From contig CM061914.1 in the NCBI GenBank assembly GCA_031002005.1, positions 190,296,685-190,360,684 on the forward strand: a stretch of DNA of 64,000 nt, read 5' to 3'. Shown piece after piece: positions 56,463 to 64,000 of the stretch (positions within the stretch are counted from its first letter, which is position 1; the number at the start of each line of letters is the position of its first letter). The stretch is from Vandiemenella viatica (Eukaryota > Arthropoda > Insecta > Orthoptera > Morabidae). A program made the translations under genes and the position numbers. The notes under the pieces were generated by a model that did not search any database, was not told the origin of the DNA, and saw nothing but the letters and a program-made list of their open reading frames with translations.

Positions 56463-59400
56463 CCTAAAGATGCCAAAGGCATTTCAAGGCTAACAATCTA
56501 CACTGTGTAAACTGGCCAGTTAAAACTACAACAATCTAATCTCTGATGAAACTAAGGAAAATGGAAGTGGCTTCCAGGTGATATAAATAATAAAGGAAAG
56601 GGAAATTAACCCACCACATACCAAATTTGATGGCTGCAATGAGAGAAAATACTTTTAAACGAACAAACTAATGCACAATATTTTGGCAACTACCTACTTC
56701 AGTAGTAGATAAACAGGCCATTAAGCTCTGTACGTTCGCACACACAGAAAGTCATTGGGTGATGTTCTGAGTGTGCACATGTACGAAGCCTAATGGCCCG
56801 TTTATCTACAAAATAATCTATATATTTTATCATACTAAACTTGAACAATATAAATTTTAATAACCTCATAACTCAACATAATTTTATATATTCGCAAGTG
56901 CAGACTACGAATAATTTTACATACAGTAACATAACGTAATCTAGGATTAAACCAAGAATTTTTGTTTTTTATGCCTCGTCGACGGCTAAGGTTATTAGAG
57001 GCAGGACGGGACTGGAGACAAGGAACGGGGAGGAATTCACCATGGCCTTTTTGAAGGAAGCAACCCGGCATCCGCCTGGAGTGATTTGGGGAAACCATGG
57101 AAAACCCAAATCTGGATGCCGGACGGGGATTCGAACCCACGTCCCTCCCAAATGCAAGGCCAGAACGTTAAACGTTCACCCACCACGCTTGGTAAGAAAT
57201 TTTGAGTGTTGTATTGACTATGCTTGCGTCACCTGTAAAAAGGATAAAATTTTAAATTGTCAGCTGTAGCACACAGTAGATTATTTACACATAGCAAAAT
57301 AGTCAGACGAACATAGAACCCTAAGGTACTTCATATTTGATGAACACAAACTCAAAAACACCACATGGTGCAGCATTTAAATCTTACTGTGACACTGCTT
57401 TCTGTTCAAAAGGTAAGAACTAAGCAACTTGTTAATACCATGTACGGTTTACCATAATATTTAATTTTTTGTATCTATCATTCATAATCAATTGTCAACT
57501 GCCTTACACAAGAAAAAAATTCCTACAGGCACCAATTTGTCGTTTTTTATTCTAAAATTTTGTCAGTGAACACAAATGTGGCTTGTTCCTCTGAACATCC
57601 CTTTTCAGAAAAATTTTCATCAAACATAAATATAGCTTGTTCTATTGAATGGCCCTTTTGAAAATCAAATTGGGTGATAGCACAATCACTGGGACTCATC
57701 GTCAAGGAATTGTCGTTTTGGTATGAAAACTGTTGCACAAGTTCGTTGGATGATATTTAATATATGTTGCTCTTAGGGCTGTAAAATATATCCATCCTCT
57801 CAAATTCCATTTGAAAAGTGCCGTAATGTAAGGTGGCGAGTGACAGGGAGAAGGCATTTAGTGATTTGTAGTGATCGTTTCTTCGAGTATATTATTTAGT
57901 AATATGTTTCTATTAGAACATAGTGCCCATTAGAAGATGGTGTATACCAACTTCATGCAAAATAATAATAAAAAAAAAACTGCTGTAACATTACACACTA
58001 AGCAATGAGAGGACGCCATTTGTTGTCAAATGCGACTTCCAGCGATGCTAATATCACATGCAACAAAATGCATCGATGATCAACAACGACAAAAACTAAA
58101 CCAACTTAACTTTATTAGAAAAAAATATTTCAAGTACATTAAGCTACAAAGTTAGCGTCTATGTCCATTTTGATCCAGGCTACATTCCAACCTATCCACA
58201 GGTGCCACTAATCATTCTGCTTGAAAATCATGACAACTTAAATGCTTAACAAATACAAATTTCTAGCGAATTATGCTTTAATAAGAAGAACCAAACACCA
58301 GTTTGGTACAGGCTGCATGTCAACTACAAAAACTAAATTCATTCGACCTAATGCTGAAACAAAGATATTGCCGCACTTTCAACCTAAACATAAGCTCTGT
58401 TAATATTGCCACAACCTACAATGATAGATGCCGTAGAATATTAACATCTCCATCATAACAATGTGCTGCATATTTGTTTCTTGACAATCTAATACCTATT
58501 ATCGTTGGACGTCGCATGTGTATACGTAAATGAGGCAACTAACGTTCGTGTACGGTTCAAAGTTGTTTTTGGAGTGTAATTTTTTCTATATTTATTCCTT
58601 TGATAGCAACGTATTCTCAAATAATATCGTTCAAAGAATGTGTGCATGATCATTATACTTCGCTGTAACGCTACTCCCAGTCGCTCGCGGTATAGCATTA
58701 CGACACTTTTTGAGTGAAGTTTTTGAGCTATCTATATATTTTACAGCCCTAAGAGCAACATATATTAAATAGTAGCAACAAACTAACAGGTGAAAAAGTT
58801 TTCAGACCAGAACGACAGTTCCTTGATGAGTCCCAGTGATTGTGCTAGAGCCTCAAAATTGTAATATAGCACACTGCTTTAAACAAATAGGGTGGTAATT
58901 TGATACAACTGACTTATTCTCTTTTTCATAGATTTTTTTTATGCACTACACCTTTTCATATTAAAGCTTCTTCAAAGTAATTTAAGACAATGTTAATAAA
59001 ATCTATTTTTCATGATCAAAAGAGACACTTATACAATGCTTGATTGTGAATTTTGAGATATTTAAGGCAATTCAACTGCAGATGACTCAGAAAATACAGA
59101 TTGCAATGGAAGTTTCCATTGTGCACTAAGTATGTAAGGAGAAAGAAGGAAGGCACTATTTACAACTTCAGAATTTTCAATTCCTAGCGCAAAAAAATCA
59201 AAGCCATGTAACAAAAGAAAAATGTGATTTTGAATTAATACTTCAATACACAAACATTAATTTGGGTAGAAATTCGATAAAAAGTTGGTTAGTGTGAAAT
59301 CCACAGTCATACACTGAACATGTCATAACCAGGAAGTCTGACAGTCATACAGAGATTCTTTCTTTACATCACCTTACGATACCTTTATTCCTTGGATATG

Positions 59401-59827
59401 CTTCTGGCTGAAACGAAGCGTGGAGTTTATTTCGTCGAGACGTTTCTCAGTGCGTTCCAACTGTTCTCTCTGATGCAGCAACTCCTAAACAGATACAATA
59501 ATTACATTAAGGAAGGCACTCCAAATTACATGCTACGTATACTGATCAAACAACGCAACGAACCTCCGCTGTAGCAACTCCTATTTGCTCAGACTCTCGC
59601 AGCAGCGATATGGACCTGGATGAAGAAGCCAAAGTTCTTTCTTCAATTTCTCGTTTCCTGTCCAGAAGCTGTTGTCTTCTATCTTCAAGAGCTGCTCTTT
59701 CCTCGTAAACATTGTTATAGTTCCTGTTTCCAACACGTGAGTTTCGTAAAAAAGTTTCATCATCAACATCATCCTCGACAGCAAAGAATGAGTTATTCTG
59801 GTTACTTAAATATTGTCTGCCTGCCAT
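45331..59827 (-). CDS. Snap29: SNAP29, Qb/Qc SNARE, complete four-exon gene
   Basis: Exons 59827-59564, 59484-59383, 52171-51994 and 45578-45331 join in phase to encode 263 residues, close to the usual SNAP29 size. The order is: N-terminus with FAVEDDVDDETFLRNS (about 15-30, a conserved SNAP29 signature); first SNARE motif at about 65-122 with zero-layer Gln 93 (ELLHQREQLERTEKRLDEIN); linker SVFGSLKNYFSGKAGEQP; second SNARE motif at about 198-260 with zero-layer Gln 231 (DEIETQNDMLDRITDKTDR). There is no palmitoylated Cys cluster in the linker, which separates it from SNAP25/SNAP23. Such proteins supply two helices to SNARE bundles in membrane fusion, including autophagosome-lysosome fusion. 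The start is the ATG at 59827; an in-frame GTG lies three codons upstream and is not needed. Confidence 0.95.
46310..46495 (-). mobile_element. tRNA-derived SINE
   Basis: On the - strand 'tagctcagaggtagagcat' (46477-46459) is a tRNA-like D arm with A box. The body 'tggaatccaaaccacaaag' and 'ctcttaaaaattccaacctg' matches the fragment at 17935. Confidence 0.65.
46888..47165 (-). mobile_element. LINE C-terminal fragment
   Basis: The - strand frame includes HKDLSMYNKLPEEIKRSRSL and GSFRENLGKWLEERE, a C-terminus common in Jockey/CR1-type LINEs ('YNKLP..IK...FK..LK.WL'). Confidence 0.6.
47166..47610 (-). mobile_element. LINE C-terminal fragment, another family
   Basis: The - strand frame 47552-47178 reads KFLRTVLQKMRLDRVKNDEI, LFGHVKRMNSRRLPKTYLE and GKRPVGRPRRRIDQLKEDIE. 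This 'FGHVKRM...GRPRRRW' tail is standard for several arthropod LINE families. It directly abuts the preceding fragment. Confidence 0.75.
47611..48615. other. Intronic, nothing recognised
   Basis: AT-rich. A few stretches might be decayed LINE, but no motif can be read. Confidence 0.35.
48620..49275 (-). mobile_element. Family-A LINE, decayed, split by a SINE
   Basis: 'gaaattgagtacatgctcc' (3' end), 'ttcattttcatcccgtcaacc' and 'cattatgtgatctgcaaac' (RT active-site region) lie on either side of a SINE at 48919-49130. Confidence 0.6.
48919..49130 (-). mobile_element. tRNA-derived SINE (family S)
   Basis: T run, 'cacctcgtcgacatcaag' (second tail subtype), 'ggaagcatcccagcatttgcc', and 'cggggattcgaactgcc' (B box on -). 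The tRNA-like head is cut off after 'gaatgtgaggcctg'. Confidence 0.85.
50148..50460 (+). mobile_element. Family-A LINE 3' end interrupted by a SINE
   Basis: 'ttggatgactaggaaattgcc' and 'accagagcattagctc' (50161-50176) are the LINE end; 'gcattagctctatcacaatt' resumes at 50433 with the 'aattaaaattaat' tail. The insertion duplicated about 11 bp (agcattagctc). Confidence 0.75.
50177..50432 (-). mobile_element. tRNA-derived SINE (family S), young-looking copy
   Basis: A T run at 50191-50204, 'gcttaacgtctcttaacagcg' (first tail subtype), the full body, 'agggattcgaaccgcc' (B box on -) and head 'cgttacaccactacactcgg'. It is flanked by agcattagctc on both sides. Confidence 0.9.
50461..50757. other. 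Intronic, nothing recognised
   Basis: AT-rich stretch between two LINE copies; no motif is readable. Confidence 0.35.
50758..51645 (-). mobile_element. Family-A LINE, best-preserved copy
   Basis: The - strand frame 51630-51067 is 187 residues: QLLDDLDGITSWVSQHGMKI, NPKKSQLIRYTDKKLKV, CKYLGITFDSKLNWAGYI, GYKTLVRPLLEYGGVVWDPH and RRAARFVFGNYRRTQSVT. This is the end of the reverse transcriptase and the following domain of a CR1/Jockey-like LINE. The frame is lost in the last 300 bp. The 3' end at 50758 has the TAATAATTGATAAATTGTGA tail. Confidence 0.85.
51994..52171 (-). CDS. Snap29: SNAP29 exon 3: linker between SNARE motifs
   Basis: Acceptor cacttacag, donor cccag|gtgaga on -. It encodes SVFGSLKNYFSGKAGEQPLP, then a Ser/Asp-rich linker ending TDVHP(G). 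SVFGSLKNYF is close to the linker start of other SNAP29 proteins (SVFGGLVNYF in human). Confidence 0.93.
52704..52808 (-). mobile_element. Family-A LINE, extreme 3' fragment
   Basis: 'aatttaatttaatttaattt' (tail), 'gagtgcatgctccagtggt' and 'cacccacctacttttgccc': only about 105 bp of the element was copied. Confidence 0.8.
52809..53670. other. Intronic, nothing recognised
   Basis: AT-rich with a short G run at 53533-53546. No motif is readable. Confidence 0.35.
53671..54354 (-). mobile_element. pogo/Tigger-type DNA transposon, internally deleted
   Basis: The ends are CAGTAGAACTCCAATTATCT (53671) and the inverted match ending GAGTTCTACTG (54354), with TA on each side (53669-53670, 54355-54356). 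On the - strand, 54316-53966 encodes the C-terminal part of a pogo-type transposase: an acidic stretch (DSSDSGYEIINDDELIESM), then FADLETMLKLMDHQPKCDHT and QLLTVKW. The catalytic part is gone. Confidence 0.85.
54860..55130 (+). mobile_element. Family-A LINE, 3' fragment
   Basis: 'ggtaagattttcttttgtagg', 'gggaagggtatcaggattgg' and 'gccaccagagcatgtgctcc' in plus orientation; it ends 'atcacagttaactttg'. Confidence 0.7.
55131..55485. other. Intronic, nothing recognised
   Basis: AT-rich; a 64-codon frame at 55267 has no recognisable content. Confidence 0.35.
55490..57740 (-). mobile_element. Jockey-like LINE, decayed, split by a SINE
   Basis: On the - strand one can read FQKGHSIEQAIFMF (57660s, the RT start 'FGFRKGxSTEQA'), then VP-GSMFV (near 57320, 'VPQGSVLGP') and EGVKFLGLHIDHNLNWHV (55600-55550, post-RT). 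Most of the rest is out of frame. A SINE sits at 56958-57192 and a T run of about 30 at 56432-56461. Confidence 0.6.
56958..57192 (-). mobile_element. tRNA-derived SINE (family S)
   Basis: T-rich start, 'tgcctcgtcgacggctaagg' (second tail subtype), body with 'aaacccaaatctggatgcc', 'ggggattcgaacccacg' (B box on -) and head 'caccacgcttgg'. Confidence 0.88.
57678..57791 (+). repeat. Left arm of 114-bp inverted repeat
   Basis: It begins 'tagcacaatcactgggac' and ends 'gggctgtaaaatatat'. Its reverse complement occurs at 58734-58847. The inner 38 bp are essentially identical; the outer part differs by scattered substitutions and small gaps. Confidence 0.85.
57792..58733. other. Spacer between inverted arms, 942 bp
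   Basis: AT-rich, with no open frame longer than 69 codons and no domain. It could be the body of a long-TIR non-autonomous element. Confidence 0.5.
58734..58847 (-). repeat. Right arm of 114-bp inverted repeat
   Basis: Starts 'atatattttacagccctaag' and ends 'cccagtgattgtgcta'. It matches the reverse complement of 57678-57791 with equal overall length. Confidence 0.85.
59383..59484 (-). CDS. Snap29: SNAP29 exon 2: core of the Qb SNARE motif
   Basis: Acceptor ctgtttag, donor aag|gtatcg on -. It encodes ELLHQREQLERTEKRLDEIN and STLRFSQKHIQGIK (34 codons, phase 0 at both ends). The Gln of LLHQRE is the zero-layer residue. Confidence 0.95.
59564..59827 (-). CDS. Snap29: SNAP29 exon 1: N-terminus and start of the Qb motif
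   Basis: From ATG at 59827-59825, 88 codons (MAGRQYLSNQNNSFFAVEDD ... SEQIGVATAE) to the donor gag|gttcgt. The intron to exon 2 is only 79 bp. VDDETFLRN is strongly conserved in SNAP29. The NPF-type endocytic motif of vertebrate SNAP29 is not present in this N-terminus. Confidence 0.95.
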
Positions 59828-59976
59828 GGTAAGCACACAATAAGTTTACACCCCAATTACGATACAAAAACTGTATGTAACCTTCCACGGATGAATATCA
59901 AATGAAGTTTAACTCAGATACAAGTCTAACTGCTACTTCCAATATCAGCTGTTCACATGACGTACAGAGATGCAAT

Positions 59977-60115
59977 TATCGATACTTGCTCATGTAGTTC
60001 AGTAATCGATACAGTGGTTCGAATGTCACTAAAAATAATGGAAATACGACAAGGGAATGGATAGCAAAATGAACGTGGGGGATCACCAGCTATTTATGTT
60101 CCAAGTGTATCGATT
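59977..60115 (-). promoter_or_regulatory. Cluster of DRE-like TATCGATA sites upstream of SNAP29
   Basis: TATCGATA at 59977-59984 is a perfect DRE octamer; AATCGATA at 60004-60011 and TATCGATT at 60108-60115 are one-mismatch forms. They lie 150-290 bp upstream of the ATG. In flies this octamer is bound by DREF/BEAF-type factors and marks housekeeping promoters; SNAP29 is a housekeeping gene. Function here is inferred. Confidence 0.45.
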
Positions 60116-60426
60116 TGTATTTACGTCATCAAAAAACATTGACAGACGTGTTATCCACAAAAGATTCAATCAAGCATTGCATTATCAAATTTGCTGAGCG
60201 CTAAGTAAGCTAGCGTGCTAATTTCGTACAAAGTACAGGCAGTTAGTCAGTGATGCAATCTAGTGCGATTGTATTAGTCTCTGCTACCTAACGCTCTAGA
60301 TCGCATCGCGTACGCAGGTCTAGTGTGTTTAAAGCTATTTGTACTAGGTCAGTCACTAGGAGGCTAGGAGCCATAGACCCGGAGCATGCTCTAGCGTAAG
60401 GACGTACTGTCCTTTGGAAATCTGAA
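60116..60426. other. Upstream region, nothing else recognised
   Basis: Mixed sequence with 'tctagtgcgattg' and 'ctctagatcgcatcgcg' blocks but no coding or repeat identity. Confidence 0.35.
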
Positions 60427-61800
60427 ATGATGCAGCCGCAGACGAAGAAAAAAGAAGTTCTACTAAACATAATAGAACTATACAAAGATATGTTATTTTT
60501 ATGGGACAAAAAACACAAGGATTATTAAAACAAGGACATTAGAAATGATGGAAACAAAATGCTCCTCAAAATTTGCAAAAAGCTGGATAGCAACGCGTCA
60601 TTGAAAGCTTTGGTAAAAAAATTAAAAATTTAATAACTGGTTATTTTAAGGAATTAAAAAAGGTATGTACCTACATATTGTAAAAACCAATGTATATTGT
60701 AATTATTAGTTTATAGTAAAGTAATCTGAGATTGTTTTGAAATTAGCGCGGTTATTCATTGTAAGTTTACCATATTCGGATTTTTGACTGCGGTGTATTA
60801 ATGCTTGTTTTTTACTTTTTCGTAGTCGGATTTTAGATTTAAACATAGTTTATATTTTCATCGCGTTACTGTTTACTGATAGTTCTTCTTAGGTTAAGGA
60901 GTCGAGACACACTGATGATTGCACCTACATTGTGGTACTTTGATGCTATGAGTTTTCTTGGGATCATTAATGAGCCTTGTCGTTATGGCCGGGACACAAT
61001 GGAAACAGAGGTATATTAAGTGATGTGTTTATTTAATATTCAGTTTTGTGTTGGTAAAACATTGATCATTCTCCCATGAAAAGAAATTCTACATTCTTCT
61101 GAATTAAAGTAGTCCTTAAACTTATTTCCAACAGCAATCCTTTATTCATCATGATTTATTTCAAATACACCGAAGCAATTTTCGAAGTTCCACTTATTGT
61201 TAAAGGATCTTGCTGTATCTTTCTATAGTGTTTCGAGCATCTGAAAATAAAACAAAACTGTTATAAAGTCATTTTTTTTACAGGATGTTTCGACATCATC
61301 TTCAGAAACTGAAAGAGTATGAAGATCTGGGTCAGTGTCTACATCTCAAAAAAAGAAAAAGCGGGTTAATAAAGCTAGCTTCTTGTAAAAGCACGAATTA
61401 AATACAGCTGGAAAAGTTTTGCATATGAAAGATAGGGAAATGGAAATCATAGGAAAGGGTATAGGCTTGTAACTCAAAAGTCTAAATAAAAGACAGTTAT
61501 TTATGGCTCAGAAAATAATTCATAACACACTTTATTAGGCCAAATGGGTTTTGACTGAACATTCATTTGTCACTGGACTTCAACATACAAAAAGACAACA
61601 TACAATGCCATAAGAATCTCCAACTGGAAGTGATAGAACCACACAAGGATATCAAGGACCATTTCGCTCATCGTCAGCCTGTAGGCAGGATAGTCAGTCA
61701 GTACTACCTGGTTCGTCATCATCCCCAACGCATTACATTAATTCTGATACTCAGTCATCTATCACCATAAAGTCGGCAACCACATTCCCGAAACAAGTCA
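60427..61800 (+). pseudogene. MADF-domain gene, decayed
   Basis: Three exon-like blocks in plus orientation. 60427-60662: MQPQTKKKEVLLNIIELYKD, then MLFLWDKKHKDY, the start of a MADF (Myb/SANT-like) domain, with a stop and a frameshift before the donor aaaaaag|gtatgt. 60893-61010 (acceptor ttcttag, donor agag|gtatat): VKESRHTDD, frameshift, then APTLWYFDAMSFLGIINE, the end of the domain. From 61284 (acceptor tttacag): DVSTSSSETERV, stop, RSGSVSTSQKKKKRVNKASF, stop, and a degraded tail including 'MAQKIIHNTLY'. MADF proteins bind DNA; many insect ones accompany PIF/Harbinger transposons. Keeping introns rules out a processed copy. Confidence 0.7.
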
Positions 61801-62892
61801 TCATTCAGTCACCTCACCAATCATAAAACTACGCCATTGAACCATATTCTCCATCCCAATCATCACAGCTACAATAAGGACTATACCCATCACACGTTAT
61901 GCAGTTAACTTCATCAACAGAGGTTCTAAATGCAAAGAGCTTAAATACCCTGTATTTCTCAAAAAGTATCAATACAGTCACTTGAAACACCGACAACCCC
62001 TGATGGATAGTATGATTTAGACAATGTCAATTTACCGAATACAACCACAGAGATTGAAGTTCAGTGAAAAAAAAGATTAATCTACTTCTGTGAGATAATT
62101 TAATATACTTAATTAGATTTATAATTTGTTTTATTTAAAAAAATAAAGTAAAATAAATAAATTTCCTAAGTAAAAAAATTGTCCAATTTAATCACCATTG
62201 TGTAATGTTTAAGGCATTTATAAATAGCACCACATTTTTCCGCTGATACTTTCTGTAAGAATTGAGTCTTCAGGGTGACAGCTAAAACATATTACTGCCA
62301 GCAACATTCATACCTAGGAATGACCGAGAAAATAAGATAAGAAAGATTAGAACCAATTCTTTTTTACATCCACGAGCGATTAGGGAATACAATGGGAAAG
62401 ATTTATCGTTTATCCAGATCACCCCAAGCGAATGCCGGGATGGTTCCTCAAACTAACCCATAGGCGCTCCTTCCATATCCTTTATATTCCTTCTGATGCA
62501 TGAAAGATTTAATTTTATTGCGAGGGAGATATGGGGAGTCACAGGGATGACTAAAACCCACGAGTCCGAGCGATCAATAGCAGCCGATGGCGTTCATGAC
62601 GAATATTTAATAACTATGTTGCTATATCCATCCCTATTACCATTTTGTCATCTGTGTCACTTTTACTCTATAACGTTCACTTCTTGTCATCCTCCCCACC
62701 TTCCTATCGTAATATCCACGTAACCATAGTTTTTGAATAATCATTTCTTTCTCACTTATTATTAGTTGATAATAGTGGCAAAGTAAATCTTGTTAGGCAA
62801 CGAAAAGGAAGGAAGCTAGGGAAAGTAAACCCGTCACTTAACACAGACTAAGGTAGAAGGGCAACGACAAACGCAAAAACAAGAAGACACAA
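61801..62892. other. Non-coding, one SINE-like fragment
   Basis: Around 62414-62480 'agatcaccccaagcgaatgcc' and 'gggatggttcctcaaac' resemble tRNA-SINE tail wording. Otherwise there is nothing I can name. Confidence 0.35.
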
Positions 62893-63041
62893 TTTTAATT
62901 TAATCTAATTGCGATGGAGCACCCGCTCCGGTGACAACTTCCCCACACACCCATTTTTCTCGTTTCCTGTACTCGCCTTTCTGTCCCTCTATAAATTTTA
63001 ACTTCAAATTCTTTCATCGTTTTTGATAAATGATTCATCAT
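62893..63041 (-). mobile_element. Family-A LINE, extreme 3' fragment
   Basis: 'aattttaatttaatctaattg' (tail), 'gatggagcacccgctccgg' and 'caaattctttcatcg'. It is cut off at about 63041 where another repeat begins. Confidence 0.75.
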
Positions 63042-63350
63042 AGATATAACTAGCTGGTGTCCACGACTTCGTTCGTGTTTGTAAAGAATTTTGATCGATA
63101 GCTACTGACATGTAACCACCATGGTGCACGATGGGAGACTCAAAGCTAAAATCACGCACAAACACAAGTGATCTGCGCAGGGTATTTAGGGCTGCAAAGT
63201 TAAATATATGGACACACATGTCTTTGGCCGAAATATTAAACTTCCCTAGATCGACCACTTTATACCTCCATATCTCCCACACCCCGACATTTAACCACCA
63301 TAGTGCATGATGGAAGACTCGAGGCCACTATCACACTGTCAGGGGCTGAT
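63042..63350. repeat. Dispersed repeat with 180-bp internal direct repeat
   Basis: 'actagctggtgtccacgac' and 'ttcgttcgtgtttgt' are wording of a widespread insect repeat class (see 14169). 'aaccaccatggtgcacgatgg' at 63113 recurs as 'aaccaccatagtgcatgatgg' at 63294, each followed by a similar 'gactcgaggcca'-type run. Confidence 0.5.
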
Positions 63351-64000
63351 TGACCAAGGCTAGTGGGTGTGTGTGCTGACGAACTAACCTTAGGGAATTA
63401 CAGTTCTGCTCGAAGCGTCTTCTGTTCTTCTGGCATCTCCACTAGAACCTTACCATTGGACTGTTTGGCCTAATGCTTGACACCACTGTGGATTGACGGC
63501 CACATATAAGTTCTTACTACATGACGAATGCAAGACTTGCAATTGAACCAGTTTATTGGCCTCTCACACGGAGTAGTACAGTTTATAGCGTGCCGCAAAG
63601 TGGATTCCAACTATCACCAACTTATATAAGCCCCGAACTGTAATAGTTAATTGTTAGGCAGATGGTCGCCCCGGATAGGAGATGCGTGGGAGGGTGGCAG
63701 GCTCCTAACAGGTGGCTATCGAAGTATGCTCAACTACTCTCGCCGACTGCCCGACAGTAAAGACACTACTTCATCGCTTGCATTGCCCAAGCTGCCTCGG
63801 CTGACCTACAATTATGAAGGAGACTGCACTCTAAGGTGCTGACTGCAAGCATGCAGATTCCTGGTTGGTGAATGCTCGACCGCGCTCAGCATTATCAATG
63901 ATCGCCGATTGCCAGAAGCTCAACGACTGAATATTCCTATAATTCCCCAAATAATAATGGTTTTCAAAATGACATTAACAACACACAAACCCGCAGTGGT
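63351..64000. other. Non-coding, nothing recognised
   Basis: Mixed-composition sequence; a 63-codon frame at 63651 has no recognisable domain. Confidence 0.35.

Larger units (their letters stand above)
52172..59382 (-). other. SNAP29 intron 2, 7211 bp
   Basis: It holds a poly-G run (52251-52268), a family-A LINE end (52704-52808), a pogo/Tigger derivative (53671-54354), another family-A end (54860-55125), a - strand LINE with an inserted SINE (55490-57740) and the inverted-repeat pair (57678-58847). Confidence 0.75.

Noticed and set aside
59581..59832. Frames on both strands opposite SNAP29 exon 1
   Set aside because: Shadows of exon 1, which is established by domain content and splice phases.
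1..64000. CRISPR array, operon, riboswitch or phage-like system
   Set aside because: No regularly spaced short repeats, no Shine-Dalgarno-led gene runs and no phage proteins; gene structure is eukaryotic throughout.

Overview
This window is nuclear DNA from an insect. Evidence is intron-split genes with GT..AG junctions, an insect-type neuropeptide receptor, and a dense load of SINEs, LINEs, Ty3/gypsy, Tc1/mariner, pogo and hAT-type elements. Introns of about 4 kb filled with tRNA-derived SINEs and 5'-truncated LINEs suggest a large-genome lineage, perhaps Polyneoptera (stick insects, grasshoppers and relatives). That placement is inference; the sequence does not name the species.

Two host genes are well supported, and they are convergent. 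On the + strand, 20609-38201 holds the last seven coding exons of a class A GPCR of the crustacean cardioactive peptide (CCAP) receptor type, from TM2 to the stop codon. The exons encoding the N-terminus and TM1 were not found and probably lie upstream of the window. One exon lacks a single base in this copy. On the - strand, 59827-45331 holds a complete four-exon gene for SNAP29, a Qb/Qc SNARE of 263 residues, with a cluster of TATCGATA-like (DRE) sites just upstream of its start codon.

Layout: 1-1080 unassigned; 1081-6180 a near full-length but broken L1/Tx1-like LINE; 6300-11085 a decayed Ty3/gypsy element on the - strand that has lost its reverse transcriptase; 11325-13540 a - strand LINE with a duplicated segment; 15880-17010 a CR1/Jockey-like LINE; 17520-20270 SINEs and a hAT-type element; 20609-38201 the receptor gene, whose introns are packed with elements; 40276-42333 a cluster of LINE pieces in both orientations with a palindromic insert; 45331-59827 SNAP29 with element-filled introns, a pogo/Tigger derivative and a - strand LINE; 60427-61800 a decayed MADF-domain gene; 62893-63350 repeat debris.

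No CRISPR array, operon or microbial system is present, and I see no clearly undescribed biological system. The most informative signals are: a one-base lesion in a receptor exon that restores frame exactly across all junctions; hAT-type elements with 8-bp target duplications sitting 19 and 64 bp from receptor splice sites; two small inserts with 14-bp target duplications that carry hammerhead-ribozyme-like fragments and may be Penelope-related; a 114-bp inverted repeat pair around 57.7-58.8 kb; and several nested insertions that can be ordered in time.
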